Positions 1 through 11,186 of a stretch of 64,000 bases of DNA are shown here, one piece after another. The translations under genes were made by a program, and so were the position numbers. Below the pieces are notes generated by a model. That model was not told the DNA's origin. It did not search any database and saw only the letters and a program-made list of their open reading frames with translations. Origin of the DNA: Nigrospora sphaerica (lineage: Eukaryota > Ascomycota > Sordariomycetes > Amphisphaeriales > Apiosporaceae); NCBI GenBank assembly GCA_018287875.1, contig JAGVVL010000032.1, positions 82,585 through 146,584 on the forward strand, written 5' to 3'. Every line of letters begins with the position of its first letter. Position 1 is the stretch's first letter.

Positions 1-74
1 ACCACCTAAGGGGGCTTTGCCCTCCGATTTATGTTTATATTACGTAAATGTTATTTGATTGTCCTACGATATGA

Positions 75-332
<258 letters not shown>

Positions 333-1679
333 TCCGAGGTTTATTTCCCTTTTTTTTTACCCTCCCTTGCGGGGAGGGGAAAAAAATTAGAAGGGCCGCA
401 TATTAATGCGTCCCCCCCCCTCGGCACCCCAGGGGTGAGGGGGAGGGGGGTTCAGAGAGAGAGGAATCCTCACTCCATATCCCCCTAGGATCCTAGAGAG
501 TGACGCTTGTGGGGTTTAGGGGGTATGGTAATAAGAGTAAATTTTATAACTATAGATACTCAATAGTTATAAGGTAGAGTTGGATATTTCTAATTTACCG
601 TGCGATTTTATTTTGAATGCTTCAAACTAAAATGAGTAGTGAGAGGGCACCAGGTATCCGTGGTTTAAGAGCCCTAATCCCTAATCCCTTAGGGTTAGGC
701 TAACAACCGGGATAGGGATAAGGGTCTAATTTTTTGAATTATTCTAATAATTCAAAAAATAAGGCTGATCCCTCTCATCCCTCTGCAAAAATAATCGGTG
801 CTTGCCTTAAGCTGCGCAGTTTGCTGATCCCTGACCCCGGGCTTACGCTCCACCCCCTCGGGGGGTGAGGGGATAGGGTAGCTTGCGCACATCAAAAATA
901 AGGCGCAAGCTTTAAACTAAAAATTTTGTTTCGTTTTGTAATGAACGCTAATGTTTAATGAATATTCTATATTAGGATATTGAAAATAAATCAATCTTTT
1001 GGGTAGTATCCCATGACCCCTGGGACTTGCCGCCACCCCCTCGGGGGGTGAGGGGGATAGGGTAGCTTGCTTATTTTTTTTTCCCTCCCCGCATGCGGGG
1101 AGGGGAAAAAAAATTCTATATCCCTTCGGGATCAGCAAGCTCTCAACTAAAAATTTTGTTTCGTTTTGTAATGAACGCTAATGTTTAATGAATATTCTAT
1201 ATTAGGATATTGAAAATAAATCAATCTTTTGGGTAGTATCCCATGACCCCAGCCCCTCTCTCTCTTTTATTAGAGAGAGGGGCTTGGGTTTAGGGGTTCG
1301 CTAGGGGGCGCTTCTTATTTTTTGAATTATTAGAAAAAAATTAGACCCCCATACTCCTCCCCCACCCCAGGGGGTGAGGGGGGTCAGGGTATGGAGGGTA
1401 GGACTTATTTTTTTTTGAATTATTATTATAAATAATTCAAAAAAATAAGAAGCTCCCTCTTATGTTTCTTCTACCCTTTCTTCCTATTATCTGATATTCT
1501 TTCCCCTTACAAGCCCTTCATCCCTTTATCCCTTCTTCAAGTAGGTACTGGGGGTTAGGAGGGAGGCCGTTCCTATCCACCAGCGTCCCTGTCCAAATCC
1601 CTTTTTAGGGTAAGGGATAGGGATTGGGCACGCTAACCGGAGAGTATAACATTATTAATAATAAATTAATATAGATATA
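333..1679. repeat. Spacer atp9-atp8 filled with palindromic elements
   Basis: No gene is visible. The spacer holds many GC-rich hairpins (for example ccctcccttgcggggaggg at about 361-379, and pairs of cacccc/ggggtg arms) and AT palindromes of the type ttttttgaattattag...aataattcaaaaaa. It also holds the two 106-bp direct repeats listed separately. The last 30 bases before atp8 are AT-rich and probably its leader. Confidence 0.85.
915..1250. repeat. Direct repeat, two 106-bp copies
   Basis: Positions 915-1020 and 1145-1250 are identical by eye. Both start aactaaaaattttg and end gtatcccatgacccc. The 124 bp between them is a GC-rich hairpin cluster, and both copies also end against hairpins. 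The repeat has no gene-like content. Confidence 0.93.
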
Positions 1680-1832
1680 ATGCCTCAATTAACACCTTTT
1701 TATTTTGTAAATGAAGTAATTTTTGCTTTTGCAATAATTTTAATTACAATATATATGTTATCTAAATATATATTACCTAGATTCGTGCGTTTATTCTTAG
1801 CTCGTACTTCTATCTCAAAACTTTTTAACTAA
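1680..1832 (+). CDS. atp8: ATP synthase Fo subunit 8
   Basis: Subunit 8 is the small stator protein of the Fo sector. The 50-residue product begins MPQLTPFYFVNEVIFAF, the typical fungal start (MPQL-PF-F-N), then has one transmembrane helix (about residues 13-28) and a basic tail LPRFVRLFLARTS. The length is close to the usual 48. It lies upstream of atp6 as in most ascomycetes, separated by a hairpin-rich spacer of about 300 bp. No intron. Confidence 0.96.
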   Translation: MPQLTPFYFVNEVIFAFAIILITIYMLSKYILPRFVRLFLARTSISKLFN

Positions 1833-2138
1833 ATAGGTTGAAAACTTATTCCTGGGGGAGGCTAGCCGGTATCCCCGGCTTCTTATTTTTTGAATTATTA
1901 GAAAAAAATAAGACCCCATACCCTGGGGTCTAATTTTTTGAATAATTCAAAAAATAAGAAGCGCCCCTGGGGTCAGGGGTATGCAAGCTTGGGCCTTTCT
2001 AATTTTTTTTCCCCTCCTGAACCCCCTCGGGGGTTCAGGGGAGGGATGGAAAATAAAAAAAAAAAATACTGTCGCTTGTCAAGAAATATATTTCAATAAA
2101 ACATAAGTTACTATTGAATATAATTATAATAATTTAAA
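1833..2138. repeat. Spacer atp8-atp6 with hairpins
   Basis: No gene. It contains one AT palindrome unit (cttattttttgaattattag at about 1881-1900), its inverted partner, and a GC hairpin (ccccctcgggggttcagggg at about 2022-2041). The last 60 bases are AT-rich leader. Confidence 0.8.
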
Positions 2139-5100
2139 ATGGAAAAATTTAATTTAAATAGAGAAATAATTAGTCCTTTAAGTCAGTTTGAAATTAGAGA
2201 TTTATTAAGTTTAGATGCGCCTATATTAGGTAACTTACATATATCAATAACAAACATAGGATTATTCTTAATGTTAGGAGGTTTATTTATATTAGCTCTT
2301 AATCTTTTAAGTACAAATTACAACAGATTAGTTGGTAATAGATGATCAATAAGCCAAGAATCTTTATACGCAACTATTCATAGTATAGTAACAAATCAAA
2401 TAAATTCAACAAGCGGACAAATGTTCTTCCCATTTCTATACGCTTTATTTATATTTATTTTAATAAATAACTTGATTGGAATGGTTAACAGGAGCCTTTG
2501 CATTTTATCATTATTTATCTCAAACATACTTGAAGCATTAAGATTACAGAATAATCTAATTTTTCAAATACAATCATATTCTTCTTTTAACTCTGACTCA
2601 CAGTCATCCATACAAATAGACATATCTAAGGATAGTCCTAGATATAGTTTTAACAATAAAAATACCTTCTACCTTAATCCTGATTATCTTACAGGATTTG
2701 TAGATGGAGGCGCAGCCGGTTGTTTCTCTCTTTCAATATATAAACAAGGTAAAAACTTAACTGGTTGACAAGTTAAGCCTATCTTTAGTATATCTTTACA
2801 TAATAAGGATATTAAATTATTAGAAGCTATACAAAGAACTTTGAAAACAGGAAAGATCTATAAACATGGAGTTGATTCTATGCAATATCGTGTAAGTTCT
2901 TTAAAGAATTTACAAATAATCACAGATCATTTTGACAGTTATCCTTTAATAACTCAAAAGAGTGCTGATTATCTTTTATTTAAACAAGCTATAGCTATCA
3001 TAAAGAATAAAGAGCATTTATCTAGAGAAGGTTTACTGAAGTTAGTAGGAATTAAAGCTACATTAAACTGAGGTCTATCTGACAAGTTTAAAGAGAGTTT
3101 CCCTCTTGCAAAACCAGTAGTAAGACCTTCAGTAATATATAATCCTCTAAATGTTAGGATTAAGAATTTAAACTGAATTAGAGGATTTATAGAAGCTGAA
3201 GGATGTTTCCAAGTTATAATTCAAAATAATAAAAACGTTAGTTTAAAATTTTCATTAACTCAACATATTAAAGATGAGGAATTGTTAAAGGATATCGTTA
3301 CTTATCTAAATTATGGTAGATATTACAAAACACCAACACGTGATGAAGGTCAATACTTAGTAACAGTCTTTTCAGATATAAATGATAAGCTAATACCTTT
3401 CTTAAATGAGTATCCCTTATTAGGAGTTAAAAAAGAGGATTATTTAGATTTTGTACAAATAGCCGAATTAATAAAATCTAAAGCTCATTTAACGGACGAA
3501 GGATTAGAAAGAATAAAACTAATTAAAAGTAATATAAATAGAAAGAGAATAACAATAAAAGAAGAATAAATGTTTAGATAATAGTAATATCATAGATAAA
3601 TAATAATAAAATACAATAAATTTCACTATATGCTGAAAACTTCTAATGCCTTTAGGTGCCGATTATCGGAGAAAATCTTAAAGGATGAAACAATGAACAA
3701 TCAGCAGGAAATCAAAATAACCATCCCCACCTCCTCAATTAATTGAGGAGGTGGGGGGAAATGTTATGAGTAAGATCCTTAGAGACTACACGTGAAAAAT
3801 CACTTAACACTGTTTTACTATAAGAACTGAGTGATTAAGATATAGTCCACCATGGTAAGTCTATAAGATTTGCTGTGCTGTCCATACAGTTTTGCTTCAA
3901 CAAGTCATTTTGTATTAACATTCTCTTTAAGTTTTACTATAGTTTTAGGTGCAACAATATTAGGATTCCAAAAACATGGTTGAGCATTTTTTTCTCTTTT
4001 AGTCCCCGCAGGTTGTCCTTTAGCTTTACTACCTTTATTAGTATTAATAGAATTCATTTCTTACTTAGCAAGAAATATTTCTTTAGGTTTAAGATTAGCA
4101 GCTAACATAAAAAGATGAGATTAGGTCTCTCAATCTCATTGTGTTTAAGAATCAAATTCCGGAGATTCCTTAAAGCTTCTGATACCAAGCTATAACTGAA
4201 AGGTTACAAGTGGATGAACTAATCACTCATGTAGGGTAATAAATCAGAAGATTCTAGTAATAGAAATAGGTAATCGCGGATCTAAATCAGATAATAATCT
4301 GTAAAAGAGCAACGAGTAGACGGTTCTTCCATTAGATTAAACTAATGGTAAGGTGTACTCTAGTCGTCGGGAAAGCCGGCTCTTAGGAAAAACTAAGTAA
4401 CCACCTAAGATTAAAGATATCACAATAGCCTATCCTCATTTTATAATATTTTAGCGATTTACGTAGCGTAAAGTTTATGCTGTAACACTTTAAAGAAAGG
4501 ATAAAGTATATAAACACCTTGAAGAAGGGGACAAAGTTTATATATACCTTTAAAGAAAGGATAAAGTTGTTAACGACTTATATTATCTTTTGTTAAAAAT
4601 TCTACTAAGAGATCTGACAGATCTTATAGTTTTCACTTACCAGGTAGCTTATTTTTTAAACCTAAAAATTCTACTTTCTCTAAGTGTTTCAAACCTATTA
4701 GCGTAAGGATGTTTTCAACTTCAAACCCCCGCAAGCTTGCGGGAAAGTGATAGCCCCTCTTCTGGTTTAGCTATTTTCTCTGATGCTGACAAAGATAAAC
4801 TAGATATCCTTAAGTCTATTAAAGGTAAATCAGGGATTTCTATGTGAACTAATAAATTGAACCTTTCTAATTTTTTTTTATTATTTATAATAAAAAAAAA
4901 TAACAGGACTAGGACAGGCTAGTCCTGTGCTAGGCCGTCCCCCCTCGCCCTCTCTCGACCCTAAGAGAGAGGGTGCATCACTCTCTACAGAGAGTGACAG
5001 GGGTTATTTTTTTTTTATTATTATAAATAATAATAAAAAAAAAAATTAGAAGCCGGGGTGGTAAAAAATATGTAGGTAGTTCTTTGGATTTAAGACGTAG

Positions 5101-6230
5101 GCTTTTGGAATATTACAATGTAAATAGAATGCTAAACGAAAAAAGTATGCCTATTAACGTTGCATTATTAAAGTACGGTTATACTAATTTTAGTTTGACT
5201 ATCCTTGAAATTTGTGATAAAGATAGTCTTATGTCTAGAGAAAAATACTTTTTTGAAGTATACTCTCCTCACCCCCCTCACCCCAGCCCCTATCTCAAGG
5301 GCTGGGGGTGGGGGGGGGTGGAGTAGAATATATTAAAAACACCTGGAAGCCCTGAGAGAGGATCGGGATGAACACATTCTGAAGCTACAATAGAGAGTAT
5401 GCGTATTGCTGCTTCTAAGACATTCAAATCTCCGGAATTTTTAACTAAATTATCTAAAGGTCAATCTACTGGTATCGAAGTTGAGGTAACTGATTTGGAA
5501 ACAAATAATACTACTACTTATCATGCCATTAGAGCTGCAGCCCGAGCTTTAGATATAGACAAAAGATATATTGAACATTACATTTACTTAAAACAAGATA
5601 AACCTGTTTTAGGTAGATATACTTTTAAATTAAACTTAAACTCAGATAACAAAAGTATAAATTTAATTCCCGAAAAGGGAGGGCTTCTATGAAAGTGGAG
5701 GTTACTAACGTTGACACTAAAGAGGTTACAATATACTCTTCTATTACTGCAGCTGCTAAAGCATTAGGTTGACGATAACCTAGTATATCTTTATACTTAA
5801 AAGAAAATAGAACTAAACCTTTTAACCCAAAAAAATCTTCGATTTTTAAGGGCTAGGCCCAAGGACCTAGTCCTGGTTATTTTTTTTACCCTCCCTTGCG
5901 GGGAGGGGAAAAAAAAATTAGAAAGGAGGAAAATATTTATTCAAATTAGTAGACTAGAATACAGCAGTTTACGCTTAGGACTTTACTTAAAGAACATAAT
6001 CTGAGGATGAATTTGTTGAACGATTATCAGGTCACATGTTATTAAATATTTTAGCAGGTTTTACTTACAATATAATGACAAGTGGGATAGTATTCTTCTT
6101 TTTAGGATTAATACCTTTGTCATTTATTATAGCTTTTTCAGGATTGGAACTTGGGATAGCTTTTATACAAGCTCAGGTTTTTGTGGTTTTGTCATCGGGT
6201 TATATAAAGGATGGTCTAGATCTTCATTAA
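2139..6230 (+). CDS. atp6: ATP synthase Fo subunit 6 (a), split by two introns
   Basis: Subunit 6 forms the proton half-channels beside the c-ring. Exons are 2139-2485, 3881-4108 and 6023-6230, together 783 nt and 260 residues. TGA encodes Trp. Landmarks are MEKFNLNREIISPLSQFEIR at the start, the conserved SLGLRLAANI before intron 2, LSGHMLLNILAG after it, and the end LSSGYIKDGLDLH. Both exon junctions fit the group I rule (T before the intron, G as the last intron base). The last exon uses clearly more G/C in third codon positions (ttg, ggg, cag, gtg, tcg, aag) than exon 1. A second frame is open across all of exon 3 and runs on into the orphan downstream (see findings). Confidence 0.95.
2486..3880 (+). 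other. Group I intron 1 of atp6
   Basis: Interrupts the codon in NLIGMV-PYSFAS. Core elements are near the 3' end: a P-like tatgctgaaaactt (about 3630), a Q-like aatcagcaggaaatc (about 3699), an R-like cttagagactacacg (about 3778) and an S-like aagatatagtcca (about 3838). The rest is a LAGLIDADG ORF in frame with exon 1. Confidence 0.88.
2487..3569 (+). CDS. LAGLIDADG intron ORF in atp6 intron 1 (motif 1 altered)
   Basis: A double-motif LAGLIDADG homing endonuclease or maturase, read in frame as an extension of atp6 exon 1, about 360 intron-encoded residues with TGA as Trp. No frame break. Motif 1 is YLTGFVDGGAAGCF: compared with the usual GF-DGEGCF it has extra residues (GGAA) and lacks the acidic residue that binds the catalytic metal. 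Motif 2, IRGFIEAEGCF, is normal. The family hallmarks HFDSYPLITQK and NEYPLLGVKK follow each motif. DNA cleavage is therefore doubtful, while an RNA-splicing role could survive. The GC-rich stretch ggaggcgcagccgg at the altered motif suggests a tiny insertion. Confidence 0.85.
4743..5855 (+). pseudogene. Broken GIY-YIG endonuclease gene in atp6 intron 2
   Basis: Fragments of one GIY-YIG homing endonuclease can be read. The first is SPSSGLAIFSDADKDK...KSGISMWTNKLN (about 4755-4863), where GIY has become GIS. The second resumes as KKYVGSSLDLRRRLLEYYN with [16 protein letters not shown] and SREKYFFEVYSP (about 5062-5264). A third is a NUMOD1-like tail (5399-5692), and a fourth is a second tail read to about 5800 that contains a TAA. 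About 200 bp of composite hairpin element separates the first two pieces exactly inside the GIY-YIG module. A second hairpin insertion follows the FFEVYSP peptide. Almost certainly inactive. Confidence 0.85.
4864..5061. repeat. Composite hairpin element inside the GIY-YIG gene
   Basis: Order of parts: AT palindrome (tttattatttataataaa), a GC palindrome (aggactaggacaggctagtc), a second palindrome (ccctctctcgaccctaagag with its inverted arm), the short hairpin actctctacagagagtga, and another AT palindrome ending ttagaagccgggg. A nearly identical block of about 120 bp lies at 41300-41425. Parts recur at 8528-8650, 34558-34613, 51628-51680, 58185-58252 and 63853-63930. Confidence 0.88.
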
Positions 6231-6235
6231 GTTTT

Positions 6236-7795
6236 TTGTCTAGTTTTTCTATGATTATGAATAAAAAAATTCTAAACGCTAAAAATAAATTTAAAGATTT
6301 AAGTATTATCTTTACAGACGACTTTATGCCGCCAAAACCGCATAAATTTACAGCAGCAAAACCCTTACAAAGTGGATTGAATTTTGATATTTTTAGTTTA
6401 AACAATATATTATCCTATTATGATATAATTATTTTAATGGTTTCAAACTATTTAAAAATAGATCTTCAATGAGTAACTATTTTAGTTAATAATTTAACTT
6501 TAGTAGGTCCTATACTTTTGATAAAAGGGCCCGCTTTAGGAAAATTTCTATTAATATTGTTTCGTTTTATTCGAATAAAAATCTTGAATTATATAAATAG
6601 TGAGCTTGCGCCTTGAAATAAAATAAAATCTATGCTTATTCGTTTATTAAAACCTAAATTTACTTTATTAATAATAGATTGTAGAAATTATGGTATTTCT
6701 ATAGGAATAAAAAATTTTATTGCTAATACATATAAAGATATTATCTTATTGAATAACATAAATATAAATGATTTAAATATTTTTTTATTTTGTTGGGGTA
6801 CAATTTTTATGGTATCTGGTATAGATTGTTTGGTACTTTTAGGTCACATTCTTTTGAATTTTTCTACTGTTATATCTTTATGAGCTTTAACTTTCTACTT
6901 TATGAGTAATAAAGAGATAAAAAAATTTTCACCTGAATGACAAAAATTAGGTGAACTTTTTTTACTAAGTTTATTATTTATAGGGTTATTCATTCTTTTG
7001 AAAGAAATATTTTTCTTTATTATATTAGCTAATTTAAAATGAAAAAATTTAAAAAAAAAATTGTGAGATAATATAGAAGATTATATCCTTAAAGTGTCGT
7101 CTAAACATAATTTAAGATCTACAGCCAAAGGATCTTCAGGTTCTCATGGACCTAAAAAACCAGGGGGTCCAAATAATGACGTATTAACAGATGATCCTAA
7201 TAAAAAAAAAAGAGTTTATAGAGCTCGTAGACCTGCTGCAGAGATACAATTCGATCGAGAATTGATAGGATTTTATGCAGAACGAAAAGAAGGTGAGACA
7301 ACACCAGAATTTGAAGAAAGAGTAAAAAGAAAAGACTATAGAGACCATCATAAAGGAGCTGCTCTGGTTAATAAAGCGAGACGTGAACTATATAAAAATA
7401 ATGAAGAATATAGAAAAAAGGTTCTTGAGGCTAATAAAAATGGTAATAAAGATAAGGTAAAAGAACAAATAAGAAAAACTGCATGGAACAAAAAGAATAT
7501 TGAACGACAAAATACATTATATGTGAATTATAGTGATGTAGTTTTACCTGACAAAAGTGATCCTCAATATTATACACAGCTAGCTTCATTACTGAAAAAA
7601 AACGAAGGTAAAAGATTATCAGCTATAGTGTCTTTTGGAAAAAAAGTTAAAGAAAGGGATTCATCTGTTGTGGAGAAAGCTTTGATTGAATTAAGAAAAG
7701 AAGATCCTAGTATATTTAATTTAAAAAGACCTAATACAACTGTGATTGATAAGGCTTTTCTTTCGAAGATTGCCCAAAAAGGTGAAAAAAATTAA
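6236..7795 (+). CDS. Orphan ORF downstream of and overlapping atp6 (519 aa)
   Basis: Not recognised. Read with TGA as Trp it is one open frame, from a TTG at 6236 (first ATG 6251) to TAA at 7795. The N-terminal half has several hydrophobic segments (for example around VTILVNNLTLVGPILLI, INDLNIFLFCWGTIFMVSG and LGELFLLSLLFIGLFILL), suggesting a membrane anchor. From about residue 285 it is hydrophilic and very basic, with KKKRVYRARRPAAEIQFDREL, KARRELYKNNEEYRKKV and QIRKTAWNKKNIERQNT. No LAGLIDADG, GIY-YIG, polymerase or reverse transcriptase motif is visible. The same frame is open upstream through all of atp6 exon 3, so translation might start inside atp6 or by frameshifting. Its position resembles the orphans at cox3, cox2 and nad5. 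Confidence 0.75.
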
Positions 7796-8984
7796 GATGA
7801 TGGCTCCCCCTGCTGGTTCTGCTTCTGCTTTTTATGCAACACAAAAGAATTAGCAGAAGAAGCTCGCGTTGCTTCTAAAAAAGAAAGAAAAAATATAAAA
7901 AGAAATAATAATAAAAAAAAAAATAATGGGGGCCATAAAAAAATCAAAGATTTTTTTTTGGCCGTGTTCCATTATTAAAAAAAAAATTAGTCAAAGACGA
8001 CTAATGCATTAGACCCGGCGCTTATCCCCCAGCACCCCAGGGGTGAGGAGGGGGGGGGGGCGCTTCTTATTTTTTGAATTATTATAATAATTCAAAAAAT
8101 TAGGAGCTGCAGGACTTAAGTCCTGCTTCTGATAGGTCAAAAATTCTACAATGTTTTGGTGATAAGATTAAACTAAATTTAGTTTCCGATTATTCTTCCT
8201 CTTGTTATCTCTTGGAGATAAGGAAGAAAGGATATGAGGGTAATCGGAGAAGAAAGAATTTAAGTAAAGTTATTGTTAACAATATGTCCGTATAAATATT
8301 TACTTCAAGTTAAAAGTTTAGGTCTTAAATAGAAAATAAAATAAATTAATTGATAGCTTTATCGATGTCTTTTTATTTTTATGTAATAGTTCTTATCCTC
8401 AACCTCTGACCCCTTCTTCCCCTCCCTTATTCCATATCCCATTGGTTTAGGAATAGGGATTAGCGGGGCTCTGGGGATCAGGAGGGGAAAGGATATGATT
8501 ACCCCGGCTTCTAATTTTTTTGATTTCTAATTTTTTTTTTATTATTTATAATAAAAAAAAAAAATAACAGGACTAGTACAGGACTAGTCCTGTGCTAGGC
8601 CTTAAAAATCAAAGATTTTTTTTTTTGGTTAGAATAATTAGAAGCCGGGGGTCAGGATAAAAATAAATATGGCCCTATCGGCCCCTTCTAATTTTTTTTA
8701 TGCTAGGGGGCGTAAGCTCCCCTGCCATAAAAAAAATAACCAAGAACCAGGGTCCTGGCCCTGGGTCGAGGGGTGAATATATAATTTAAACGCGAGCCAT
8801 ACAAAGCCTACATAATACCCTAATTTAGAGAGATATATTTCGCAAGATATAGCTTGAATTTATCCGAAACAAAAAAAAATTTTTTTTTCTTTTTTTAAAA
8901 AAATAAAAAGTAAGTAGTGATGGATAAAAAAAAATTTTTATATAATGAACAAAAATATAAAAAATAACCATCCATACTAAATGT
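7796..8984. repeat. Spacer orf519-rns: hairpin elements and a small ORF relic
   Basis: Directly after orf519 the same frame continues with alternating charge (ELAEEARVASKKERK) beyond the TAA, perhaps a lost tail. The remainder is hairpin elements: the taatgcatta/gactaattttt family (about 7980-8015), the aggactagtacaggactagtc family (about 8568-8600), and AT palindromes. From about 8850 the sequence is A/T homopolymer-rich leader to rns. Confidence 0.8.
8131..8295 (+). pseudogene. ORF relic of 54 codons
   Basis: An open stretch reads DRSKILQCFGDKIKLNLVSD... to NNMSV and a TAA, flanked upstream by a hairpin (aggacttaagtcct). AT-rich codon use matches genes rather than hairpins. It could be the displaced tail of an intron endonuclease or of an orphan. 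I do not recognise it. Confidence 0.4.
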
Positions 8985-10508
8985 ATGTATATAACGGGTG
9001 AGTTTGGTGATGGCTCTGATTGAACGCTGTCGAAGTGCTTGACACATGCTAATCGAACGTTTAATTTGATTAGGCTTAAGCCTAATTCTATTAAAAGTGG
9101 TGTACAGGTGAGTATAGACACCGGCCGGCCTTAAAGAGGGGGATAAATCCCCTATAAAGATAAAAAGGGTGTAATTGCCGCTTTAAGAGGATGTAGGGAG
9201 TGTCGTCGAGATAGGCTGTGGTTAAGGTAACTACTTAACTAGCTTAATATTCTCGTAGTCGAAGCTGAAAGGTTGATCGATCACATGGGGAACGAAAAAA
9301 CCCCCAGGCAAGCGAGTACAGCAGTGGGGGATCTTGGTCAATTGCCGAAAGGCTGAACTGGCAACTTTGGGGAACGGAGAAAGACTGATTACTTATCGTA
9401 GTAAGTTCTTATTTACTCAAAATCGGCTTGTCGAATAAAGTTCTAACTGCATATTGATAATGACGATATGTATATGGAGCCTTGACTAATTACGTGCCAG
9501 CAGTCGCGGTAATACGTAAGAGGCTAGTGTTATTCATAATAAATAGGTTTAAAGGGTACGTAGACGGTAGTAAATGTCCTTGTAAGGACGTTTTGCAACT
9601 AGAGTTTTATGTGAGGAGTGTCGTACTTGTGGTGTAGAGATAAAATTTTTTGATACTATAGGGACTGGTAAAGGCGAAGGCAACCTTTTATGTAAAAACT
9701 GACGTTCAGGGACGAAGGCACAGAGAACTAACAGGATTAGATACCCCAGTAGTCTTTGCAGACAATGATGAATGCCATAGATTGAGTTATTACTTAGTTT
9801 ATAAATGAAAATGTAAGCATTTCACCTCAAGAGTAATGTGGCAACGCAGGAACTGAAATCACTAGACCGTTTCTGACCCCAGCAGTGAAGTATGTTATTT
9901 AATTCGGTAGCCCACGAAAAACCTTACCACAATTTGAATGTTATAAATGTTATGTATTGTAAGTTACAAGCATTATAATACAAGCGTTGCACGGCTGTTT
10001 TCAGTTAATGCTATGAAACTGCGGTTCCGACCGTGTAATTAACGAATACCCCGGCTTTATTTACAAATTAATAAAATAGAGCATTTTCTGCCCCATAACA
10101 ATGGTATGAGCAAAAGGGAATAAGACAAGTCATCATGGCCTTAATATTGTGGGCTATAGACGTGCCACATATTCTTACACAAAGAGAAGCAAAAATGCGA
10201 ATTTAAGCTAATCTCAAAAAATAAGATAGACTTCGGAAATGGATTGTAGCCTGAAACTCGGCTGCATGAATAAGAAATTGCTAGTAATCGTGAATCACCA
10301 TGTCACGGTGAATATAACTTCGGATTGGTACTAACCACTCGTCGCATGCTGAAAGGAATCGGTACAATAAGTTTGCTCTCTTGTTCTAATTAACTAAACG
10401 ATAGGGTTTAGACATTTTAATGGGTTTCTTCCTATGTATGGTTCTGATTAGTGTTAAGTCGAAATACGGTTCGTGTAGTGGAAGTTGCACGGGAATCATA
10501 ATTTTTAA
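8985..10508 (+). rRNA. rns: Small subunit ribosomal RNA
   Basis: The universal SSU landmarks appear in order: gatggctctgattgaacgct near the 5' end (9008), the 530 loop gtgccagcagtcgcggtaat (9495), attagataccccagtagtc (9735), the helix 31 region ttgcacggctgttttc (9986), and the tail ending near cgggaatcat (10500). No intron interrupts it. The ends are approximate; the 5' end is set just before gagtttggtg and the 3' end just before the run that precedes trnY. Confidence 0.93.
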
Positions 10509-10518
10509 CAAAAAAAAA

Positions 10519-10603
10519 AGGAAAGTTCCTTTATTGGTAAGAAGGGCTGAGCTGTAAACTCAGTAGCTAGCTGCTTTTAAGAGTTCGAATCTCTTGTTTC
10601 CTA
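10519..10603 (+). tRNA. trnY: tRNA-Tyr (GUA)
   Basis: Cloverleaf with loop ctGTAaa and a long variable arm. TpsiC arm gagttcgaatctc. Acceptor aggaaag/gtttcct with one mismatch. It follows rns by 10 bases. Confidence 0.92.
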
Positions 10604-10608
10604 TATAA

Positions 10609-10679
10609 GTCCCTATAGCTCAAGGGTAGAGCCTGGTACTGTTAATATCAAGATAGATGTTCGATTCATCTTGGGGACG
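10609..10679 (+). tRNA. trnN: tRNA-Asn (GUU)
   Basis: Acceptor gtcccta/tggggac. Anticodon loop contains GTT. D loop caagggtaga. Five bases after trnY. Confidence 0.92.
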
Positions 10680-10965
10680 TTATATTCTTTTTCCTGCTCC
10701 GGCTCCGCAGCCCAGTACGTCCTTAGACGGACGAAGGGCTAATTTTTTGAATTATTATAAAAAAATAAGCCTCCAGGGGTATGCGCTTGCTCCCCCGTTA
10801 TTTTTTTTTATTATTATAAATAATAAAAAAAAAATGGGGTCTAATGCATTAGTCGTTTTTGACTAATTTTTTCCCCAGGGAAAAAATAATGGAACACGGA
10901 GCAAGCACCCTTTGGGGTTAAAAAAAAATATTCTACTGCGCATTGGTCCGTCCTTGGACTAAGAA
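10680..10965. repeat. Hairpin spacer between trnN and trnK
   Basis: Contains a copy of the cagcccagtacgtccttaga element (about 10708-10742), an AT palindrome, and a taatgcattagtcg/gactaattttt element ending ggaacacgg (about 10836-10900). No gene. Confidence 0.85.
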
Positions 10966-11037
10966 GGGATATTAGCATAACGGTAATGCATGTGACTTTT
11001 AATCATCAATATATAAGTTCGAATCTTGTATATCCTA
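10966..11037 (+). tRNA. trnK: tRNA-Lys (UUU)
   Basis: Acceptor gggatat/atatcct with a G-T first pair. Anticodon loop cttttaa gives TTT. TpsiC arm with gttcgaatc. Confidence 0.88.
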
Positions 11038-11186
11038 TAAAGAAAAGAGGCGGTTTGGGTGAAGAGGTTTTTACGTGAAAGGTAGGTAAGCTGGACATAA
11101 ATTACCTCAGTAGGTTCGCTCCTACTCCCTCTCTTATCTTTTCCCGGTCCCCTAAGGCATTAAAGCTTGCGGGGACCGATAAAAAA

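Larger units (their letters stand above)
4109..6022 (+). other. Group I intron 2 of atp6
   Basis: Interrupts AANI-LSGH, leaving T at the end of exon 2 and G at the intron end. The core lies at the 5' end: caaattccggagattcc at about 4153 and gagcaacgagtagacgg at about 4306. The same core type recurs in the nad2 intron and cox2 introns 1 and 3. Near 4480-4580 are short diverged repeats of the type ctttaaagaaaggataaag. The 3' half holds a broken GIY-YIG gene. Confidence 0.85.

Noticed and set aside
917..1138. Minus-strand frame of 73 codons across the direct repeat
   Set aside because: It runs through a hairpin cluster and a repeat; the composition is that of GC arms and there is no family resemblance.
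4864..5061. CRISPR-like array because of repeated palindromes
   Set aside because: Repeat units are not evenly spaced and there are no unique spacers of constant size; this is a fungal mitochondrial genome with dispersed hairpins.
6163..6405. Minus-strand frame of 80 codons over the atp6 end
   Set aside because: It is antisense to atp6 exon 3 and orf519 and has no start context or family.
11041..11135. Possible extra tRNA between trnK and trnG
   Set aside because: It has a TTCG hairpin (agtagg/cctact) and an acceptor-like pair, but no 7-base anticodon loop with a proper stem could be built, so I did not call it.
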